A model generated the notes under the pieces. It had not been told where the DNA came from and searched no databases. It worked only from the letters and a program-made list of their open reading frames with translations. From Bacillota bacterium (GTDB lineage: Bacteria; Bacillota; Clostridia; Lachnospirales; Lachnospiraceae): a stretch of 64,000 nucleotides of DNA. Both the position numbers and the translations under genes were made by a program. Below, in pieces: positions 59,215-64,000 of the stretch (position 1 is its first letter; every line of letters begins with the position of its first letter). The stretch is from assembly GCA_023416695.1 (NCBI GenBank), contig JAEZGY010000010.1, forward strand, positions 89,055-153,054, given 5' to 3'.

Positions 59215-59730
59215 TTATTTCATTTGTTTGATATATTCCTCATATCCAAGTTCATTTAACTTATCTGCCTTTTTAACAACTGCTTCCTTCATATTTACAG
59301 AATACTCCTTAAGCCTTCCTAGTAACGCCTTATCACTCGTTGCTAGAATCTTAGCTGCCAAGATGCCTGCATTCTGTGCTCCATTAATGGCTACTGTTGC
59401 AACAGGAATACCAGCTGGCATCTGAACAATAGAGTAAAGAGAATCCACACCACCAAGAGATTTTGTATAAATAGGAACACCAATCACTGGAAGTGGAAAA
59501 ATTGCAGCACACATACCAGGAAGGTGAGCTGCTCCGCCCGCCCCTGCTATTAATACCTGAATGCCTCTCTCCTCGGCACTCTTTGCATATTCCATAAAAA
59601 TATCTGGCATTCTGTGGGCTGAGATAACAGTCATCTCATATTCAACCTGTAATTCTTCAAGTACCTTACAAGCTTTACTCATAATTTCTAAATCAGAATC
59701 ACTACCCATTAATATACCTACTTTAGCCAT
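59215..59730 (-). CDS. purE: N5-carboxyaminoimidazole ribonucleotide mutase / AIR carboxylase
   Basis: About 171 residues from the ATG at 59730 (MAKVGILMGSDSDL), preceded by AAGGAGA; two codons upstream another ATG is possible. SAHRMPD and GAGGAAHLPGMCAA are the PurE signatures. It is the first gene of the operon. No purK is seen in the window, so whether it uses N5-CAIR (class I) or CO2 directly (class II) is open. Confidence 0.95.
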   Translation of the reverse strand: MAKVGILMGSDSDLEIMSKACKVLEELQVEYEMTVISAHRMPDIFMEYAKSAEERGIQVLIAGAGGAAHLPGMCAAIFPLPVIGVPIYTKSLGGVDSLYSIVQMPAGIPVATVAINGAQNAGILAAKILATSDKALLGRLKEYSVNMKEAVVKKADKLNELGYEEYIKQMK

Positions 59731-59784
59731 GTACATTCTCCTTATACTCTTTTTATTTATTAGTTTTCTTAATCTACATATATT

Positions 59785-59813
59785 AATTTATTATCCAAAG
59801 TAATAAATGTCAA
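59785..59813 (-). promoter_or_regulatory. purE operon promoter
   Basis: Minus-strand TTGACA (59813-59808), 17-base spacer, TAAATT (59790-59785). I see no purine riboswitch or PurR-type box between this and purE. Confidence 0.65.
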
Positions 59814-59883
59814 GTTAATACTACCACTTTAAAAGGTTTACTTATACCAATTACTAACTTATTTTATAACTTATTATAATAGA

Positions 59884-61953
59884 TTACTGTAGCGGGATAT
59901 TAAGTTCCTCAGTACCAGGAAGGACAAATCTACCCTCTTTAATGATAGGAATTCTATCATTAGAGGAGGTCACCACTGTAATCTCAGCTAACTCATCATA
60001 AGGAATGGTAATATCCGTATGACAGTTAAAATAAGCTTTGGATAGATCAGTCTTTCTGAGAATAGAACATTCATTATCCCTTGCAACAATCTCTTTCCCA
60101 TCTGGGTTAAATACAGGAGTATCCTCACTATATTTGTAACAGGTATCCCCTACTGCAAAATGTGGCCCTGTTTTTTCCGCAATAAGTATAGGAAGTAAGT
60201 TGGCAATGCCAAACTCTTTTCCCATACGATACGCAGTGGTATTGGTACCAATAGCAAATTCACCCATAGGAAGAGTATCATGATTATACAGTAGGTTTTC
60301 CTTTACAAAACTCTTATTCTTCTCTTCTTCTAAAAAGTTCTGACAGTTATAATCAACTATTTTACCATCCTTAAACTCTAAGGTGAGATCTTTATATTTT
60401 AATTCGTTCATATAAACTTCCGTTACATGAAAATGTCCCTCAGTACCACTAAGCTTTGGCGAAGTAAACACCTCACCTAAAGGAATGTTTACATCAGCTA
60501 AACAGTTTTCAAAATTCGTCTGTTTTTCTGGATTCATTAGAGGTGGAAGTTGAATCTTTAGATCAGTGGTATTTCTTCCTCTTCCTAGAATATGAACGTA
60601 CTGTCCCATATCTAAATGGTCAATGATGATCTGTTGTATCCTTTTGTATTTCTCCTGATCGAGATTATTCAGCTTAATGGTTTCAGAAAAAATCTCTTTA
60701 AAGCTAGTTCCTATAGAAGGAATTGGATAGGAGATAATCGTAAAGCTATACTCACTACTTGGCATATATTGATTCTGCAATATGCCATTTTCCTGTTGAA
60801 ATTCCACATTCCAATTACGCTGTTTCTCCGTTAATTTGACACAGGCATCCTTGTTCTCTGGAAAGAAAGGTGTCTCTCCAAAGATCTCTACTACGGCAGG
60901 ACCAGCAAACTGCTTCATATAGGTTTCCATCTTCTCATAAGCCTGCTTACAACTTTCAAGTTTTTTACACATAAGCCCACGATTTAGGTATAAACCTTCA
61001 TCAAATCTATGGTCATAGTCATATTGGCGATTTGGACTAGTGGAACAATATCCTATTTTTAAATGCTGTCTCTTATTGATGTTTCTCACGGCATAGCGGT
61101 AAATTACTGGCTTTAATCCCATTTCTTGAAACTGAAGAATAGCCGCCTTTACCATTCTCTCAAACCCTATATTGTAACGGATATTCACGATACTCTTTTT
61201 TGATAAATCTATATTATTGATTTTAAAGCCTCGTTTAAATCCCTCTGTGTAGGTTCTCGCCATATCCTCAATAACTTCCTCAGGTAGCTCTGCTAAAAAC
61301 TCAGACATCTTTATCTCATCTTCAGAAATATACTCACCAAAATAGTATAGATAATCCGTTTTTGTTAAATCTGCCTGCATTATAATATCAGTAGCAAAGG
61401 ACATAGAAGGGTCAAACATCTCCCTTGTTCTACTTTCCATAAGATAGTCGTTATAGTCTCCCATATAGTAGCGAATTGCTAAAAGAGAATTTTTAAATGA
61501 ATCCTGATCATATTCCGTATAGTAATTATAGATTTCTAAAAAAAGCTCCTCCATAATTAAGATATCATATTTTCTGCCCTCTATGGCATAGGCAATCAGT
61601 CCACGTATCTCTGTATATAAAAAGCTTAAGAGTCTGCCCTCTTCCTCTCCAAAGCACTCTACCGCAAAAGATGGATTTGCATAAGAATTAGTATAGTAAT
61701 CGGGTAAAATATCCTGATAAAGAATATAATTTTCTTTTGCCAGCTCTTCCTTTGTTTTTGTTCGAAAGGTTCCATTCATAGACTCTAGTGTAAGTCTCTC
61801 GATATGCCCGAGAAAAACTCCTACCTTGATAAAATAGTCTAGATATTTATCCGGTACAAGTTTTTCCTCCTTGATTTGACTGATTCTTAAATTACTTAGC
61901 TCATATCGCTCTTCTAATAACTCATTCCATTCTACTAATACACATTTATTCAT
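59884..61953 (-). CDS. M29-type aminopeptidase-like protein with N-terminal extension
   Basis: About 689 residues from the ATG at 61953, preceded by GGAAGGA; a TTG six codons earlier is less likely. The C-terminal ~370 residues match M29 (PepS/AmpT-type) metallo-aminopeptidases: LGRGRNTTDLKIQLP, GEVFTSPKLSGTEGHF (metal-ligand Glu), MGEFAIGTNTTAY (Glu), EKTGPHFAVGDTCY (His) and NCHTDIT (His, Asp). The N-terminal ~300 residues are mostly helical and unusual, as normal M29 proteins are ~400 long. It is probably cytoplasmic and follows the HD gene by 19 bases. Substrate unknown. Confidence 0.82.
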   Translation of the reverse strand: MNKCVLVEWNELLEERYELSNLRISQIKEEKLVPDKYLDYFIKVGVFLGHIERLTLESMNGTFRTKTKEELAKENYILYQDILPDYYTNSYANPSFAVECFGEEEGRLLSFLYTEIRGLIAYAIEGRKYDILIMEELFLEIYNYYTEYDQDSFKNSLLAIRYYMGDYNDYLMESRTREMFDPSMSFATDIIMQADLTKTDYLYYFGEYISEDEIKMSEFLAELPEEVIEDMARTYTEGFKRGFKINNIDLSKKSIVNIRYNIGFERMVKAAILQFQEMGLKPVIYRYAVRNINKRQHLKIGYCSTSPNRQYDYDHRFDEGLYLNRGLMCKKLESCKQAYEKMETYMKQFAGPAVVEIFGETPFFPENKDACVKLTEKQRNWNVEFQQENGILQNQYMPSSEYSFTIISYPIPSIGTSFKEIFSETIKLNNLDQEKYKRIQQIIIDHLDMGQYVHILGRGRNTTDLKIQLPPLMNPEKQTNFENCLADVNIPLGEVFTSPKLSGTEGHFHVTEVYMNELKYKDLTLEFKDGKIVDYNCQNFLEEEKNKSFVKENLLYNHDTLPMGEFAIGTNTTAYRMGKEFGIANLLPILIAEKTGPHFAVGDTCYKYSEDTPVFNPDGKEIVARDNECSILRKTDLSKAYFNCHTDITIPYDELAEITVVTSSNDRIPIIKEGRFVLPGTEELNIPLQ

Positions 61954-61972
61954 ATTGAGTTTTCCTTCCAAA

Positions 61973-62560
61973 CTAATTTTTGCTAATATTCCCTTTTTCT
62001 ATATTTTGCTCCAAAATAGGTTTACAATACTCCCAGAGGACCTCTGAGCCCTTTGATGTTCTCTCATTCCTTTTCAGTATTTGCGAAATACTGATTCCAT
62101 GAGACTTCCATGTATCGCCTCCGCTGGCATCATTTAAAAGTAACGGTTGAATTTTATCTAGTGCATTAGCAAATCTAGCTTCTGGTGTTGCCCCTTCTTC
62201 GAATTCATCCCATAATGCACGCACATAACTTGCCTGATCCTTAGGTAAAAGGTTAAAGATTCTCTCTGCTGCTTTTACCTCCCGTTCTCGTTTGGATTGA
62301 TTGCCTAAGGAATCGTAGGCATAGGTATCTCCCGCATCAATCTCTATCACATCATGGATTAAAACCATTTCCATTGTATGAAGTACATCAATCTCCTCAT
62401 TGGCATATTCCTTTAACAAAAAACACATGATTGCTAAATGAAAACTGTGCTCAGCATCATTTTCTGGACGAGAACCATCCGACAAATAGGTTTGTCTGGT
62501 TATTTTTTTTATTTTATCTACTTCCATGATAAAGTTAAGCTGCTGCTCTAAACGATTCAT
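61973..62560 (-). CDS. HD-domain hydrolase (YfbR/5'-nucleotidase-like)
   Basis: 195 residues with the HD motif set: NDAEHSFHLAI (His), LIHDVIEIDAGD (His-Asp pair and following Asp), and FANALDKIQPLLL (distal Asp). The spacing fits YfbR-like or COG1896 metal phosphohydrolases, which act on nucleoside monophosphates. It starts with MNRLEQQLNFIMEVDKIK. It is probably cotranscribed with the M29-type gene. The substrate is not shown. Confidence 0.88.
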   Translation of the reverse strand: MNRLEQQLNFIMEVDKIKKITRQTYLSDGSRPENDAEHSFHLAIMCFLLKEYANEEIDVLHTMEMVLIHDVIEIDAGDTYAYDSLGNQSKREREVKAAERIFNLLPKDQASYVRALWDEFEEGATPEARFANALDKIQPLLLNDASGGDTWKSHGISISQILKRNERTSKGSEVLWEYCKPILEQNIEKGNISKN

Positions 62561-62684
62561 AGTAGCCCGATATTCTATAGATAGAATATCTCCCTCCTTA
62601 CATTTTGTTATAAAAGTGTTACTAACCTTTCATTCAGTATCGTAGTCTCTTACTACTTAATATACCACAAAGTAAGATGCATTA

Positions 62685-62723
62685 AAAGAGTCCCACCAGA
62701 GGGGATGCTCTAGGGGACTCTTT
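62685..62723 (-). terminator. Terminator after the 62731 gene
   Basis: Outer stem AAAGAGTCCC/GGGACTCTTT with further pairing inside (AGAG/CTCT); it lies just past the stop at 62731. Confidence 0.8.
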
Positions 62724-62730
62724 ATAATAG

Positions 62731-63471
62731 CTAACGTATTTTTATTAGATTGTTAGAGTTATTGCTATAAGTGTTACACCAATGATAGCAATTCTCTATT
62801 AATTCCTTAGACAAAGTACCAAACTCTTCATATAGCTCTTCCAATGACTTATGTCCCATATAACAGGCTTCATGTAATTCTTTTAAATGATGGCTTAAGC
62901 AAAAATTATCACCATTAATACTTAAAAATGGATATATTTTTAGGAATACTCGATCCAACTGCTTATATAACTCCTCTTCTAAAAGATAGCACTTCTTTTG
63001 TGTATAATGATTGTTCAGTATTCCGAATATCTCATCATAATAATTCTGAGGAATATTGGCATGAATCGATAACAATTCTAATAGTACCTTGCATGATTTA
63101 ACTTTTATGCCATAGGTGGGCAAGCTCATTTCATGAAATGTGTCTGCAATCATACGCAGACAGAATCGGACTTGATGCTGCTGGAATTGATTCATGAATT
63201 CTTCATAGTGCTTCAAGGTTATGGTCACATTCTTTTCATATCGGATTGCAAACACCAATGTTGTCAAAATGCAAAATCTATACTGTTCCATTACCTCAAC
63301 CCTACTTATGTAATGTAAAATACCCTTTAGTTTAAAATTAAGATATTTATAATCCTCATAGGAAATATGTAAGTCTCCTATGGTTCGTAAATTAGAATCT
63401 TCTTCAAAAAAACAGTGTTCCAATTGTTGTTCCATCTCATAAAGCGTTAAATCTGCACAAAATAATCTCAC
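62731..63471 (-). CDS. Hypothetical helical protein
   Basis: About 246 residues if started at GTG 63471, which has AAGGAGG six bases upstream. The longer ATG reading (63504) would translate this ribosome binding site as an Arg-rich MATSIRRRRRK leader and is unlikely. The protein is mostly helical with many aromatic residues and Cys/His scattered (ENCYHWCNTYSN at the end), without membrane segment. It is divergent from the RNase P RNA gene and has its own terminator. Not recognised. Confidence 0.75.
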   Translation of the reverse strand: MRLFCADLTLYEMEQQLEHCFFEEDSNLRTIGDLHISYEDYKYLNFKLKGILHYISRVEVMEQYRFCILTTLVFAIRYEKNVTITLKHYEEFMNQFQQHQVRFCLRMIADTFHEMSLPTYGIKVKSCKVLLELLSIHANIPQNYYDEIFGILNNHYTQKKCYLLEEELYKQLDRVFLKIYPFLSINGDNFCLSHHLKELHEACYMGHKSLEELYEEFGTLSKELIENCYHWCNTYSNNSNNLIKIR

Positions 63472-63730
63472 CTTTCTCCTCCTTCGTCTTATTGATGTCG
63501 CCATAGCAGTACTCTATGCATAATGTATGTCTATTGCCACAGGGCAATATTTATGGAAAAAGATTTCCGCCTACATTTTAGTATATGCTTGGACATACAT
63601 TAAAATACTAAATAGTTTAAAATTTATATTTTATGCAAATAATTAAAGTATCAGACATGAATTTTATTATTTTTTTATTCAATATATAATTCTTTTAAAT
63701 CTGTTAGTTTTTTCTTCTTTATAGAAATCA

Positions 63731-63759
63731 TTGATTTTTATCATTTTCTCTGATAAAAT
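63731..63759 (+). promoter_or_regulatory. rnpB promoter
   Basis: TTGATT (63731-63736), 17-base spacer, TAAAAT (63754-63759); initiation near 63766 fits the RNA 5' end. Confidence 0.7.
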
Positions 63760-63765
63760 GAGAAC

Positions 63766-64000
63766 TCTGAGTAACACAGATGGTCGCGCCTATTAGTACC
63801 GAAAGGTCTTAGGTGAGGAAAGTCCGAGCTTCATAGGGCAGAGTGCCAGATAACGTCTGGTGGAGGCGACTCTAAGGCTAGTGCAACAGAAATATACCGC
63901 CAAGCAATTGGTAAGGGTGGAATGGTGGTGTAAGAGACCACCGCCTGTTTGGTAACAAACAGGGCGGCTGTAAACCCCACTCGAAGCAAGACCGAATTAC
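63766..64000 (+). ncRNA. rnpB: RNase P RNA (partial, 3' end outside window)
   Basis: Conserved elements in order: GAGGAAAGTCCGAGCTTC (P4 5' side region), CAACAGAAATATACCGCC, GGTAAGGGTGGAATGGTG then GTAAGAGACCACCG, and TAAACCCCACTCGAAGCAAG with AGACC. These define the bacterial RNase P ribozyme, which removes 5' leaders from pre-tRNA. The 3' part with the second half of P4 lies beyond 64000. The 5' end is estimated from the promoter. Confidence 0.96.

Noticed and set aside
59737..59883. Possible purine riboswitch or PurR site before purE
   Set aside because: No conserved purine aptamer pairing and no CGAA-type PurBox was visible; only a sigma-A-like promoter was found.

Overview
The window looks like a chromosomal segment of a low-GC, anaerobic Firmicute, most likely a Lachnospiraceae / Clostridium cluster XIVa species of the plant-polysaccharide-degrading type. 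The basis is gene content and gene order: an oxygen-sensitive class III ribonucleotide reductase, T-box leaders, an mcsA-mcsB-clpC-radA stress cluster, purE-M-N-D, a YesMN-type sugar locus and a bacterial RNase P RNA. No species name can be fixed from the sequence alone. Almost everything from 1 to 63.5 kb is on the minus strand.

Layout. 1-5.3 kb: a partial LTA-synthase-like sulfatase, the biotin transporter bioY under an evident BirA operator, an AlaA-like aminotransferase behind a T-box leader with a probable alanine specifier, then dut and nrdG. 5.5-18.4 kb: one large carbohydrate locus with a YesN/YesM-type two-component system, a three-part ABC sugar importer, a GH31 enzyme, a GH127 beta-L-arabinofuranosidase and a chemoreceptor. 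18.6-21.7 kb: small hypothetical genes, a decayed IS3-type transposase and an internally deleted second nrdG. 21.7-28.2 kb: nrdD behind paired NrdR boxes, a phosphatidylethanolamine block (psd, pssA, flippase-like protein), a small membrane protein and a DegV protein. 28.2-35.6 kb: a heterodimeric ABC exporter, one half of which is fused to a ProX/YbaK-type aminoacyl-tRNA deacylase, an EFR1-type flavodoxin-ferredoxin, and ilvBN behind a T-box with a probable valine specifier.

35.7-44.1 kb is the accessory island. It holds a divergent tRNA-Trp with its own promoter and terminator, an unexplained GC-rich hairpin-rich stretch, and a polymorphic-toxin array: a 5'-truncated Rhs/YD-repeat protein with a papain/C39-like C-terminal domain, a lipoprotein that may be its immunity partner, an orphan Rhs tip with a caspase-like (DUF4347-like) domain, and a second membrane-anchored candidate immunity protein. 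A transposase remnant lies upstream. 44.1-64 kb returns to core genes: a soluble chemoreceptor-like protein with a C-terminal Cache domain, radA, clpC, mcsB, mcsA headed by a GntR/YtrA-type regulator instead of CtsR, two cell-surface proteins, purE-M-N-D, an M29-type peptidase, an HD hydrolase, an unknown helical protein, and the 5' part of rnpB on the plus strand.

The items most worth following are the Rhs array with two different cysteine-peptidase-like tips, the ABC exporter-deacylase fusion, the GntR regulator at the head of the clpC operon, the divergent tRNA-Trp with the structured element beside it, and the nrdG deletion scar behind nrdD.
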